Source: Pseudomonas synxantha BG33R (GTDB taxonomy: Bacteria; Pseudomonadota; Gammaproteobacteria; Pseudomonadales; Pseudomonadaceae). From it: a DNA stretch of 64,000 nucleotides. The DNA is taken from positions 3,351,674 through 3,415,673 of the forward strand of contig NZ_CM001514.1 of NCBI RefSeq assembly GCF_000263715.2, given 5' to 3'. The position numbers were made by a program, and so were the translations under genes. Of this stretch, positions 1 through 7,837 are shown piece after piece; the stretch's first letter is position 1, and each line of letters begins with the position of its first letter. The notes beneath the pieces are model-generated. The model saw only the letters and a list, made by a program, of their open reading frames with translations. It ran no database searches and had not been told where the DNA came from.

Positions 1-1
1 G

Positions 2-493
2 GTCGCCCACTACCTGCCCGCCGAAACCCTGAACAAGATGCTGCCGGTGATCGTCTTTGCCTGCGGGGTGTACCTGTTGTTCGGCGGTACGCCAAAGGCG
101 CCGGTGGATGCCGAAGCACCGATCAAGAAGAAATGGCAGGCCACCCAGGGCTTTGGCCTGGGCTTCTACGACGGCGTGGCCGGGCCTGGCACCGGTGCAT
201 TCTGGACCGTCAGCACGATGCTGCTGCACCCCATCGACCTGGTGAAGGCCAGCGGCGTCGCGCGCAGCATGAACTTCGTCAGCAACGCGGCGGCGCTGAC
301 GGTGTTTATCATCAACGGCTCGGTAGACTGGATCGTCGGGCTGGCGATGGGCGTGTCAGTGATGTGTGGCGCGTTCTTTGGCGCACGCAGCGCAATCAGC
401 GGCGGCGCCAAATTCATTCGCCCGGTGTTTATCACCGTGGTGCTGGGCCTGACCGTACGCCTAGCCTGGCAGCACTGGTTCAGCGTGGCCTAA
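2..493 (+). CDS. TSUP family membrane permease (TauE/SafE/YfcA-like), 5' end outside window
   Basis: The open frame runs in from the window edge, so only the C-terminal half of about 163 residues is present. It is strongly hydrophobic, with about four membrane segments. The stretch [15 protein letters not shown] is the second-repeat signature of the TauE/SafE (TSUP) family, which resembles the first-repeat motif G-x-GGG. Family members export or import small sulfur- or carbon-containing anions, but the substrate cannot be read from sequence. The stop overlaps the 3' end of the convergent nudC by 33 bp. A second, full-length TSUP gene lies at 57.4-58.2 kb; the two are clearly different paralogues. 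Confidence 0.85.
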   Translation, partial: VAHYLPAETLNKMLPVIVFACGVYLLFGGTPKAPVDAEAPIKKKWQATQGFGLGFYDGVAGPGTGAFWTVSTMLLHPIDLVKASGVARSMNFVSNAAALTVFIINGSVDWIVGLAMGVSVMCGAFFGARSAISGGAKFIRPVFITVVLGLTVRLAWQHWFSVA

Positions 494-1303
494 GCGGCGG
501 GCCACGTAAAGGTCGATCAGGTAACGCGCAATCGAACGTGACGCCGGCAACGGCGGCAGTTCGTGGATGTTGAACCACTGCGCATCCTCGATCTCGTCGG
601 CCTGGGGCACGATGTCGCCACCGGCGTACTCGGCGTGGAAACCCAGCATCATCGAATGGGGGAACGGCCAGCACTGGCTGCCCATGTACTGGATATTCTT
701 CACTTCTATCTGCACTTCCTCGCGCACTTCGCGGATCAGGCAGTCTTCGGCCGATTCGCCGGGTTCGGCAAAGCCGGCCAAGGTGCTGTAGACCCCTGTG
801 ACGAAACGTGGCGAGCGCGCCAGCAGGATCTCGTCGCCACGGGTCACCAGCACGATCATGCTCGGCGAAATCCGTGGGTAGCTGCGCAGGTCGCAAGGCG
901 CGCAGTACATCGCCCGCTCCCGTGGGACCTGAACCATGGCCTGGCCGCAACTGCCGCAGAAGCGATGCTCCCGCGCCCAGGTGCCGATCTGGGCGGCGTA
1001 ACCCAGCACTCTGTAGAGAGTGTGATCACCCTGGAGCATGAAACCGCGCAGCCCCTGCCAACTGCACCCTGGCACATCGGCAGCACTGTCGAGTTCCAGC
1101 AAGTACACCGGTTCACCATCGAGGTGGCCGATGCCGTGTTCAGCGAACACCGGCAGGTCCTGGCGTTTAAGCCACTCCCGAGGGAACAGAGGGCCATTGG
1201 CGTCATGCAAAAAGCCCTCACGGCTGCGGGCGACGGCCCAGCCACCGACGGCGTCGTTATCCAGCAGCGTTGTGGTAATCCAGCCTGGGGTCATATCAGT
1301 CAA
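461..1303 (-). CDS. nudC: NADH pyrophosphatase NudC (NAD-capped RNA hydrolase)
   Basis: 280 residues. The order is an N-terminal NudC-type domain, a zinc ribbon with two Cys-x2-Cys pairs (CGSCG near residue 116 and YCAPC near residue 133), and a C-terminal Nudix fold. The Nudix box [20 protein letters not shown] is complete, including the catalytic glutamates. The [11 protein letters not shown] motif downstream is the NudC-specific SQPWPFPxS element with Cys in place of Pro. The enzyme cleaves NAD(H) to NMN(H) and AMP and removes NAD caps from RNA. Its ATG overlaps the stop of the upstream crotonase gene by 4 bp, so the two are probably co-transcribed and translationally coupled. Confidence 0.95.
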   Translation of the reverse strand: MTDMTPGWITTTLLDNDAVGGWAVARSREGFLHDANGPLFPREWLKRQDLPVFAEHGIGHLDGEPVYLLELDSAADVPGCSWQGLRGFMLQGDHTLYRVLGYAAQIGTWAREHRFCGSCGQAMVQVPRERAMYCAPCDLRSYPRISPSMIVLVTRGDEILLARSPRFVTGVYSTLAGFAEPGESAEDCLIREVREEVQIEVKNIQYMGSQCWPFPHSMMLGFHAEYAGGDIVPQADEIEDAQWFNIHELPPLPASRSIARYLIDLYVARRLGHAEPVLPG

Positions 1304-2112
1304 TCCACGAATTCAGGTTTCTGCTTGCTCATATGGGCCGCGATGGCCACGCGCAAGTCGTTGGATTGCAACATAGCCGAGTTCCAGGTGGCAACGTATT
1401 CCAGGCCGTCATTGACTGTGTGGTCACGCATGTAGCTGATCATGGCTTTGGTGCCGGTCACGGCGATTGGCGACTTGGCGGCGATTTCATGGGCGATTTC
1501 CATAACGCCGGCCAGCAGGCTGTCCTGATCGGCATACACGCGATTGACCAGGCCGAGGCTGCGCGCTTCTTCGGCACCGAACTGGCGACCGGTGTAGGCC
1601 AACTCACGCAACATGCCGTCGCCGATGATGCGCGGCAGGCGTTGCAAAGTGCCTACGTCAGCAGCCATGCCGATGTCGATTTCCTTGATCGAGAACTGCG
1701 CACCTTCGGCCGCGTAGCGCATGTCGCAGGCGCTGATCAGGTCAATGGCCCCGCCAATACAGTAGCCCTGGATCGCCGCGAGTACCGGCTTGCGGCAATG
1801 GTCGACCGCGTTGAACGAGGCTTGCAACTCGAGGATCTTGCGCCGTAACAGGCGCGCATTGCGCCCCACGTCCTTGCTGAACTCGTTGGCTATCGAGGCC
1901 AGCATCATCAAGTCGATACCCGAAGAGAAATGCTTGCCCGCACCACTGAGCACCACGGCGCGCACGGCATCGGTGTCGTCGATCCATTGGAAGATGTCGA
2001 TGATTTCGGTCCAGAACGCCGCGTTCATGGCGTTGATCTTTTCCGGGCGATTGATCTGCACATGGGCAACGTTGCCGCTCAGTTCGACGACGAAGGCTTG
2101 GTATTCGGACAT
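1300..2112 (-). CDS. Enoyl-CoA hydratase/isomerase family protein (crotonase fold)
   Basis: 270 residues, a normal crotonase length. Visible family features are the oxyanion-hole strand [17 protein letters not shown] and the second oxyanion region [19 protein letters not shown]. The residues [17 protein letters not shown] match the delta3,5-delta2,4-dienoyl-CoA isomerase group, in which an Asp/Glu pair moves double bonds so that unsaturated fatty acids can enter beta-oxidation; the substrate is an inference. It is the first gene of a two-gene unit with nudC. About 185 bp upstream are free of genes before the divergent UPF0149 gene. Confidence 0.9.
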   Translation of the reverse strand: MSEYQAFVVELSGNVAHVQINRPEKINAMNAAFWTEIIDIFQWIDDTDAVRAVVLSGAGKHFSSGIDLMMLASIANEFSKDVGRNARLLRRKILELQASFNAVDHCRKPVLAAIQGYCIGGAIDLISACDMRYAAEGAQFSIKEIDIGMAADVGTLQRLPRIIGDGMLRELAYTGRQFGAEEARSLGLVNRVYADQDSLLAGVMEIAHEIAAKSPIAVTGTKAMISYMRDHTVNDGLEYVATWNSAMLQSNDLRVAIAAHMSKQKPEFVD

Positions 2113-2297
2113 GGCAGTGATCCCTGACTGGCGATTGAGAAAGGCCAGACTATATCAAGGGTGCGCCACGGCGCATCGGCCAAAAGCGGGACTGGCCACG
2201 GTGAGGGAAAAGACGCTGGATAAAACCCGGTGCACACGCCATCCTTTGCGCTTTAAGCCGCCCCTGTCAGCGGCGCTCGACGTTTTAAGGATATGCC

Positions 2298-2852
2298 ATG
2301 CACGCCCAACCCCTCTCTCCCGCCGATTTCGACTTCATTGACGCCACCTTGCTCAAATACGGTGAAGACCACTCGGTGCTGAACATGGCCGAACTCGACG
2401 GTTATTTCACCGCCCTGGTTTCCAGCCCGGCCAAGGTGGACGTGGCCGAGTGGTTCCCGGCGATCTGGGGTGGGCAAAACCCTGAATGGGACAACATGGG
2501 CGAGGCCCAGGATTTTCTCGCACTGTGTGTACGCCATATGAATACCCTGGCCGCTCAATTGGCCACCGACTCCCAGGCATTCAAAGCCCGTTTCGATGAA
2601 ACCGAATATCAAGACCAGGCGGTGACGCTGGCTGAAGAATGGTGTTTTGGTTATGTGCGGGGTGTGACGATCGGCAACTGGCCGCCATTGCCCGCCGAAC
2701 AAGCCGGGCAACTGGAAAAAATCACCGGGTGCGCCGAGCAGGACAATTTCGAACTGCCGGCGGACCTGGATATAAACGCCCATCAACAGCAGGTCAGCGA
2801 AATCGAACCGGCTGCACGGGCGCTGCATGACTACTGGTTGAGCCAGCGTTAA
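2298..2852 (+). CDS. UPF0149 (YgfB/YecA-like) family protein
   Basis: 184 residues, acidic and soluble. The residues VLNMAELDGYFTALVSSP near the start and the central FGYVRGVTIG region are typical of the UPF0149/YecA fold. The C-terminal SEC-C zinc motif of longer YecA proteins is absent. The biochemical role is not known. The ATG at 2298 is preceded by AAGGA about eight bases upstream. It is followed by 160 bp without a gene and then aroA on the same strand. Confidence 0.8.
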   Translation: MHAQPLSPADFDFIDATLLKYGEDHSVLNMAELDGYFTALVSSPAKVDVAEWFPAIWGGQNPEWDNMGEAQDFLALCVRHMNTLAAQLATDSQAFKARFDETEYQDQAVTLAEEWCFGYVRGVTIGNWPPLPAEQAGQLEKITGCAEQDNFELPADLDINAHQQQVSEIEPAARALHDYWLSQR

Positions 2853-3013
2853 GCCGGGCTTGCTGGCCCCGTCCCACATTTGAATCGGAGCACATCCCAG
2901 AAAAATCACGCAGATCACTTGCTCACTCGACAAGCATGGCGTGTTTGCCTGATTATTCGGGTCCGCACGTCGGCCACTCCACGCCACCTCGCCTTGACCA
3001 GGAGCCTTGTACC

Positions 3014-4270
3014 TTGAGTTCGCAAAAAACCGTGACCGTTACACCGCCCAACTTTCCTCTCAATGGCAAGGTCGCGCCCCCCGGCTCCAAATCCATCACC
3101 AACCGCGCCCTGTTGCTGGCGGCATTGGCCAAGGGCACCAGCCGTTTGAGCGGTGCGTTGAAAAGCGATGACACTCGCCACATGTCGGTCGCCCTGCGTC
3201 AGATGGGTGTGAGTATCGATGAGCCAGACGACACCACGTTCGTCGTCACCAGCCAAGGCTCGCTGCAATTGCCTGCCCAACCACTGTTCCTCGGTAACGC
3301 CGGGACTGCCATGCGCTTTCTCACCGCCGCCGTGGCCACCGTGCAAGGCAGCGTGGTGCTGGACGGCGATGAATACATGCAAAAGCGCCCGATTGGCCCG
3401 CTGCTGACCGCCCTCGGCCAAAACGGAATTCAGGTCGACAGCCCCACTGGCTGCCCGCCCGTGACCGTGCATGGCACAGGCAAGGTACAAGCCAGGCGCT
3501 TTGAGATCGATGGCGGCTTGTCCAGTCAGTATGTATCGGCCCTGCTGATGCTCGCGGCCTGTGGTGAGGCGCCGATTGAAGTGGCGTTGACCGGCAAAGA
3601 CATCGGCGCCCGTGGCTACGTGGACCTGACCCTGGATTGCATGCGCGCCTTTGGCGCCCAGGTTGAAGCCGTGGACGACACCACCTGGCGCGTCGCCCCG
3701 ACCGGCTACACCGCCCGGGATTACCTGATCGAACCCGACGCCTCGGCCGCTACCTACCTGTGGGCCGCCGAAGTGCTGACCGCTGGCCGTATCGACATCG
3801 GTGTCGCAGCCCAGGATTTCACCCAGCCGGACGCCCAGGCCCAGGCCGTGATCGCCCAGTTCCCGAACATGCAAGCCACGGTGGTCGGTTCGCAAATGCA
3901 GGACGCCATCCCGACGCTGGCAGTGCTTGCCGCGTTCAACAACACCCCGGTGCGTTTTACTGAACTGGCGAACCTGCGCGTCAAGGAGTGTGACCGTGTA
4001 CAGGCACTGCACGACGGCCTCAATGAGATCCGCCCGGGCCTGGCGAGCATTGAGGGCGACGATTTGCTGGTGGCGAGCGACCCAGCCCTGGGCGGCACCG
4101 CGTGCACGGCGCTGATCGACACCCACGCCGACCACCGCATCGCCATGTGCTTTGCCCTGGCCGGGCTGAAAGTTTCGGGGATTCGCATCCAGGACCCGGA
4201 CTGCGTGGCCAAGACCTACCCTGAGTACTGGAAAGCCTTGGGCAGCCTGGGCGTTCAATTGACCTACTGA
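3014..4270 (+). CDS. aroA: 3-phosphoshikimate 1-carboxyvinyltransferase (EPSP synthase), stand-alone class I-like form
   Basis: Transfers enolpyruvyl from PEP to shikimate-3-phosphate. I chose the TTG at 3014 because AGGAG lies nine bases upstream and the AroA N-terminus follows directly; an upstream ATG at 2936 would add 26 unrelated residues. This gives 418 residues. Conserved elements are PGSKSITNR (Lys26), LFLGNAGTAMRFL (residues 91-103), GGLSSQYVSALLM, LRVKECDR and DADHRIAMCFAL. The residue matching E. coli Pro101 is Phe102. From general knowledge, pseudomonads usually carry aroA fused behind a prephenate dehydrogenase; this copy is unfused and sits outside any aromatic operon, so it may be a second EPSP synthase. 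Confidence 0.93.
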   Translation: MSSQKTVTVTPPNFPLNGKVAPPGSKSITNRALLLAALAKGTSRLSGALKSDDTRHMSVALRQMGVSIDEPDDTTFVVTSQGSLQLPAQPLFLGNAGTAMRFLTAAVATVQGSVVLDGDEYMQKRPIGPLLTALGQNGIQVDSPTGCPPVTVHGTGKVQARRFEIDGGLSSQYVSALLMLAACGEAPIEVALTGKDIGARGYVDLTLDCMRAFGAQVEAVDDTTWRVAPTGYTARDYLIEPDASAATYLWAAEVLTAGRIDIGVAAQDFTQPDAQAQAVIAQFPNMQATVVGSQMQDAIPTLAVLAAFNNTPVRFTELANLRVKECDRVQALHDGLNEIRPGLASIEGDDLLVASDPALGGTACTALIDTHADHRIAMCFALAGLKVSGIRIQDPDCVAKTYPEYWKALGSLGVQLTY

Positions 4271-4303
4271 CACGCCGATCGTGAAACTTCGCCGGGAGCG
4301 TCG

Positions 4304-4693
4304 ATGACCATTCGCCAACCCTGCCCTCCCGGCGCCTGTGTGTGCGAGCGTGAACAACTGCTGGAGGCGCCCGGCGCGGACCTGCGCATCCTCCAGTTGA
4401 CGCGACAGCAGGAAAAAATCCTGCTCGAACGCCTTGAAAACCTCAAGAGTCTGCAAGACCTTGAACACATGCAGCAGCGGATGTACGAGCAACTGGGCAT
4501 CCGCGTGCACATTGCGCCTGGGCATACCGAGGTCAAGAGTATGCGCGGGATCCAGATCGTTATCGACGAGCTGCCGGGCATGTGCCGCAAGACGCGTCAA
4601 TCGATCCCGGCGTCGATCCGCCGCGGCCTGGAAAAACGCCCCGAGATTGCCTACCGCTTGCTCGATGCCCACGACCTGTTTCGCGACACCTGA
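4304..4693 (+). CDS. Conserved hypothetical protein with N-terminal Cys cluster
   Basis: 129 residues, not assigned to a family I recognise. It starts 33 bp after aroA on the same strand with GGGAG upstream, so it is probably translated from the aroA transcript. The N-terminus holds CPPGACVCER, three close cysteines that could bind metal, followed by a charged helical stretch (residues 25-65) rich in Leu, Gln and Glu. A fourth Cys sits at MCRKTRQS. No signal peptide or membrane segment is visible. Its stop lies next to the end of the convergent quinone reductase gene. Confidence 0.7.
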   Translation: MTIRQPCPPGACVCEREQLLEAPGADLRILQLTRQQEKILLERLENLKSLQDLEHMQQRMYEQLGIRVHIAPGHTEVKSMRGIQIVIDELPGMCRKTRQSIPASIRRGLEKRPEIAYRLLDAHDLFRDT

Positions 4694-4694
4694 A

Positions 4695-5294
4695 TCACCC
4701 CGCGACCGTCTCGCGCTGGAACATCCCCTGCCCCACAGCTTTGGCCGTGTGCAAGTGCGCCTGGGCGCCCCCGCTCTCCGAATCCAGCAGCAGCTTGGAC
4801 GTCAGCACCTGCGCCCCGCAGTAATCAAAGATGCCGTAATCGATCTGGGTGTGCATGGCCTTGGCATAGCCGTGCCGATCGAAAGCGCTGTCATCCGCGC
4901 CCCCGAGGGCCAGCAGGTGCACCTGCAAGTGGCGCAGTTTTTTCACGACGGGTGTGTCGGGGCCATAATCGATCGCCCAGCCGTTGACGAACACGCGGTC
5001 GACCCAGCCTTTGAGCAACGCCGGCATCGACCACCAGTAGATCGGGAAAGCCACCACCAGCGCGTCGGCGCGCTCGATACGCGCCTGTTCGGCCAGCACA
5101 TCGGCCGGCGGAGTTGCATGAGCGCGGTGCACCTGATGGTCGGCGGCGGTGTAGCGTGGGTCGAACCCTTCGGCAGCAAGGTCGGCGATTTCGAAGGTGT
5201 GGCCGGCGGCGGTCAAACCGGCGCCTACCTGAGCCGCGACGCTATGGGTGAGCGATTTCCGGTCGTGATGAGCAACTACGATCAAGGCGTGCAT
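4695..5294 (-). CDS. NAD(P)H:quinone oxidoreductase, flavodoxin-like fold
   Basis: 199 residues. The N-terminal ALIVVAHHDRKSLTHSV is the phosphate-binding loop of the flavodoxin_2 (NQO1/MdaB/KefF) family. FPIYWWSMPALLKGWVDRVF is the characteristic flavin-binding motif. These enzymes make two-electron reductions of quinones and related electrophiles with NAD(P)H. It is divergent from the TetR-type gene at 5367, with 72 bp between the starts that hold twin operator-like sites, so the TetR protein is its likely repressor. Confidence 0.9.
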   Translation of the reverse strand: MHALIVVAHHDRKSLTHSVAAQVGAGLTAAGHTFEIADLAAEGFDPRYTAADHQVHRAHATPPADVLAEQARIERADALVVAFPIYWWSMPALLKGWVDRVFVNGWAIDYGPDTPVVKKLRHLQVHLLALGGADDSAFDRHGYAKAMHTQIDYGIFDYCGAQVLTSKLLLDSESGGAQAHLHTAKAVGQGMFQRETVAG

Positions 5295-5320
5295 GACTTT
5301 AACTCCTGACAGGATTAAGC

Positions 5321-5359
5321 TACGTTTAGTAAGTTATGCCCCTTAAGTTACTTTTGGTA
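5321..5359. promoter_or_regulatory. Twin operator-like sites between quinone reductase and tetR
   Basis: Two 11-bp sites of form TAC-N5-GTA, TACGTTTAGTA (5321-5331) and TACTTTTGGTA (5349-5359), start 28 bp apart on the same strand. Each has inverted TAC/GTA ends and is preceded by AAG-T/C. They lie in the AT-rich 72-bp gap between the divergent starts, where a TetR repressor would cover both promoters. The assignment as operator is inferred from position and symmetry. Confidence 0.55.
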
Positions 5360-5366
5360 TATAACC

Positions 5367-5969
5367 ATGTCAAGCAGTGAATCCCCTGCCCCACGTCGGC
5401 GCTTGTCCCGTGAAGATCGCCAGCGCCAATTACTCGATGTGGCGTGGCAATTGGTGCGCGAGGAAGGCACCGACGCCCTGACCCTGGGCCGCCTGGCGGA
5501 GCTGGCAGGTGTGACCAAGCCGGTGGTCTACGACCACTTCACCACGCGTGCGGGATTGCTGGCGGCGTTGTATGCCGATTTCGATGCGCGCCAGGACCAG
5601 GTCTTTACCGAGGCCATCGACACCAGTAAGGCGACGCTAGAGGACCGGGCATGGGTGATCGCGTCGGCGTATGTCGATTGCGTACTGTTGCAGGGCCGGG
5701 AAATCCCCGGAGTGATTGCCGCGCTGAGCGGCTCGCCGGAGCTGGCGGTGCTCAAGCGCGAATATGAGGCGATCTTCCTGGAAAAGTGCTCCAACGCACT
5801 GTCACCGTTCGCCTCGGGCGGCGGTGTTTCCAAGGCCGGCTTGCGCGCTATGCTCGGTGCGGCGGAAGCCCTGTCTCATGCGGCAGCCAATGGCGAGATC
5901 AGCCGTGAGGAGGCCCAGCAGGAATTGCTGGCGACCATCCTGGGGATGGTCCAGCGGGTCAAATCGTAG
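5367..5969 (+). CDS. TetR/AcrR family transcriptional regulator
   Basis: 200 residues. The first 65 residues form the TetR DNA-binding domain: SREDRQRQLLDVAWQLVREEGTDALTLGRLAELAGVTKPVVYDHF, where VTKPVVYDHF is the recognition helix. The remainder is the variable ligand-binding and dimer domain. It is divergent from the flavodoxin-fold quinone reductase, a frequent repressor-target arrangement, and probably also represses itself. Its 3' end overlaps the convergent GNAT gene by 11 bp. Confidence 0.92.
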   Translation: MSSSESPAPRRRLSREDRQRQLLDVAWQLVREEGTDALTLGRLAELAGVTKPVVYDHFTTRAGLLAALYADFDARQDQVFTEAIDTSKATLEDRAWVIASAYVDCVLLQGREIPGVIAALSGSPELAVLKREYEAIFLEKCSNALSPFASGGGVSKAGLRAMLGAAEALSHAAANGEISREEAQQELLATILGMVQRVKS

Positions 5970-6636
5970 GAAAACGCTGCTGGATGTACAGCTGCACCTT
6001 GCGCGTCAACTGATCCAGATGCCGGTCACGCTGTTTTTCAGCGTCGACCATGGCGCGCTTGCCGTGCTTTTGCAGCAGGTAGGTATGAATCTGGCGCACT
6101 TCCAGCGAACGATAGATCGCTGCCACATCCAACACCCCCATCAAGCCTTCGGTGCCGTAGTCCCGGGTGTTCATCAGCACTTGGGTGCCACGTGCGCCGC
6201 GCACCTGAAACCCCATGGCCTCGAATACCGGGACCTTCTCCACCGCACAGGCCAGTTCGGCGTGGGGATAGCGCGCCAGCACATCGCCCAGCATTTGCTT
6301 CGCCACGCCCTGGCGACGAAAGCCGGCCTGCACCGCCATAAAGGCAATGCCGCAGGCTTGAGGGTCGTTCTTGACCGGCAGATACAGGCAAAAACCGACA
6401 ACGGTTTCGTCCTGCATCGCCACGACCAGCTCGACGGCGATGCCCTTCTCGCCATTCAACGCCTCAAGGTACAAGTGCACCTCAAACCCGATGGCGTACT
6501 GGTAGATGTTGTAGAGCAAGTTACTTGGCGCCAGCGCGACACTGCTGATGTCGGTGAGGTTGTCCACCACCATCTGCAGGATCTGGCTATTGACCGATTC
6601 GGGGCACGGCGTGGTGTAGCGGGTAAGGCTGAACAT
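5959..6636 (-). CDS. GNAT family N-acetyltransferase
   Basis: 225 residues. The acetyl-CoA-binding motif A is visible as GIAFMAVQAGFRRQGVAKQML near residues 118-138, preceded by the strand AVELVVAMQDETVVGFCLYL. The C-terminal 70 residues are helical and charged and are not part of the GNAT core. The acceptor substrate is unknown. Neighbours give no pathway clue. The 246 bp upstream, toward the CAP-domain gene, hold a GCGGGCC/GGCCCGC hairpin (6684-6703). Confidence 0.8.
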   Translation of the reverse strand: MFSLTRYTTPCPESVNSQILQMVVDNLTDISSVALAPSNLLYNIYQYAIGFEVHLYLEALNGEKGIAVELVVAMQDETVVGFCLYLPVKNDPQACGIAFMAVQAGFRRQGVAKQMLGDVLARYPHAELACAVEKVPVFEAMGFQVRGARGTQVLMNTRDYGTEGLMGVLDVAAIYRSLEVRQIHTYLLQKHGKRAMVDAEKQRDRHLDQLTRKVQLYIQQRFPTI

Positions 6637-6822
6637 GCAAATTCCTGGAGTTTCGCGTCAAGGCAGCGGCGATTGTACCTGTTGCGGGCCGCTCATGGCC
6701 CGCACCCGATGGTGGCGGCCTCGGCGATTCACTCCACCGATGGCGTGGTGGTGTTCGCCCTCTGCGATCAGGGCGCAAAACACTCGACATTCAAGAATTG
6801 AAGAAAAAAGTTCGGACCAACG

Positions 6823-6838
6823 GGTGCATGGATGCACC
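6823..6838. repeat. Perfect 7-bp inverted repeat in the leader of the CAP-domain gene
   Basis: GGTGCAT and ATGCACC are separated by GG, 45 bp upstream of the CAP-domain start. It could be an operator or an RNA hairpin in the 5' leader; there is no T-run, so it is not an intrinsic terminator. Confidence 0.45.
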
Positions 6839-6882
6839 TGGATCGCGCATCATGGGCACTTTCAAGCTCAAGGGTAACGTCC

Positions 6883-7734
6883 ATGCGCGTTCTGTCATTG
6901 ATGATGGGTCTTACGACGCTGGCCGCCACTACGGTGTTCTGCGCCAGCGCGATGGCGAATGAAGAAAGTCAGTTAGTCCAACAGATCAACCAATACCGCA
7001 GCCAGGTGCAACGCTGCGGTGACCAGGGTTCCCAGGAACTGCCACCGCTGACCAGCGACACACGGCTGGTGCTGCCGGCCTCCAATGTCGGCGATTTGCA
7101 GCAGTCGCTGGCGCGGGCTGCGTACCCTATGGTCAACGTGCAGGCCATCAGCCTGTCCGGGCCCAAGGATGCCGACGCCGCCATGAAAGCAGTGCGCGAA
7201 AGCTTCTGCCGGGTGGTACTGGACCCGCAATATGTCGACATCGGCGTCAGCAACAGCGGCCAGGATTGGCGCATCGTGCTGGCCCGCCCGCTGTTGACCA
7301 GTGGCCTGGGCGACTGGCAGACCGAAGGCAAGCAACTGCTGAACCTGGTCAACGCCGCGCGCGCCGAACCACACCAATGCGGCACCCAGGCGTTCAGCGC
7401 GACCACGCCGCTGTCGTGGAACGACACCCTGGCCAGCGCGGCCAACAGCCACACGCGCAACATGGCCAACGGCAACTTCTTCGACCACCTGGACCACGAC
7501 GGTCGTACTCCCGGTGACCGCGCCGAACTGGCCGGGTATATCGCGAAGAACATCGGCGAAAACATCGCCGCCGGCCTCGATACCCCTCGCAAGGTCGTGG
7601 ACGGTTGGCTCGCCAGCCCCGGCCATTGCGCCAACCTGATGAACCCGCAATTTCGCGAATTGGGCGCGGCCTACGCGATGGACCCCAAGAGCGATGCAGG
7701 TATCTATTGGACAGGTGTATTCGCCGCTCAATAA
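6883..7734 (+). CDS. Secreted CAP-domain (SCP/PR-1) protein
   Basis: 283 residues from the ATG at 6883. This start gives a clean signal peptide (MRVLSLMMGLTTLAATTVFC followed by ASAMA-NE, a likely signal peptidase I site); an upstream ATG at 6832 would hide it. Residues about 160-283 are the CAP domain, with SAANSHTRNMANGNFFDHLDHDG, NIGENIAAG and GWLASPGHCANLMNPQF, which carry the conserved His, Glu, Glu and His of the family. The N-terminal half is not recognised. The protein is likely periplasmic or exported; the function of bacterial CAP proteins is largely unsettled. Confidence 0.9.
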   Translation: MRVLSLMMGLTTLAATTVFCASAMANEESQLVQQINQYRSQVQRCGDQGSQELPPLTSDTRLVLPASNVGDLQQSLARAAYPMVNVQAISLSGPKDADAAMKAVRESFCRVVLDPQYVDIGVSNSGQDWRIVLARPLLTSGLGDWQTEGKQLLNLVNAARAEPHQCGTQAFSATTPLSWNDTLASAANSHTRNMANGNFFDHLDHDGRTPGDRAELAGYIAKNIGENIAAGLDTPRKVVDGWLASPGHCANLMNPQFRELGAAYAMDPKSDAGIYWTGVFAAQ

Positions 7735-7837
7735 CCTGGATATTCGCGCTGAACTGGGAGCAGTCATTCAGGTCTGTTGCTTGGCAACCTGACGTTTCAG
7801 GCAATAGTCGAACCGCGGTAGATAAGGTGTTGACCCC

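Noticed and set aside
2915..4672. Long minus-strand frame opposite aroA
   Set aside because: Composition is that of an antisense frame in GC-rich coding DNA; aroA on the plus strand is certain. Similar long antisense frames opposite treS, muxC, muxB and the RND genes were rejected for the same reason.
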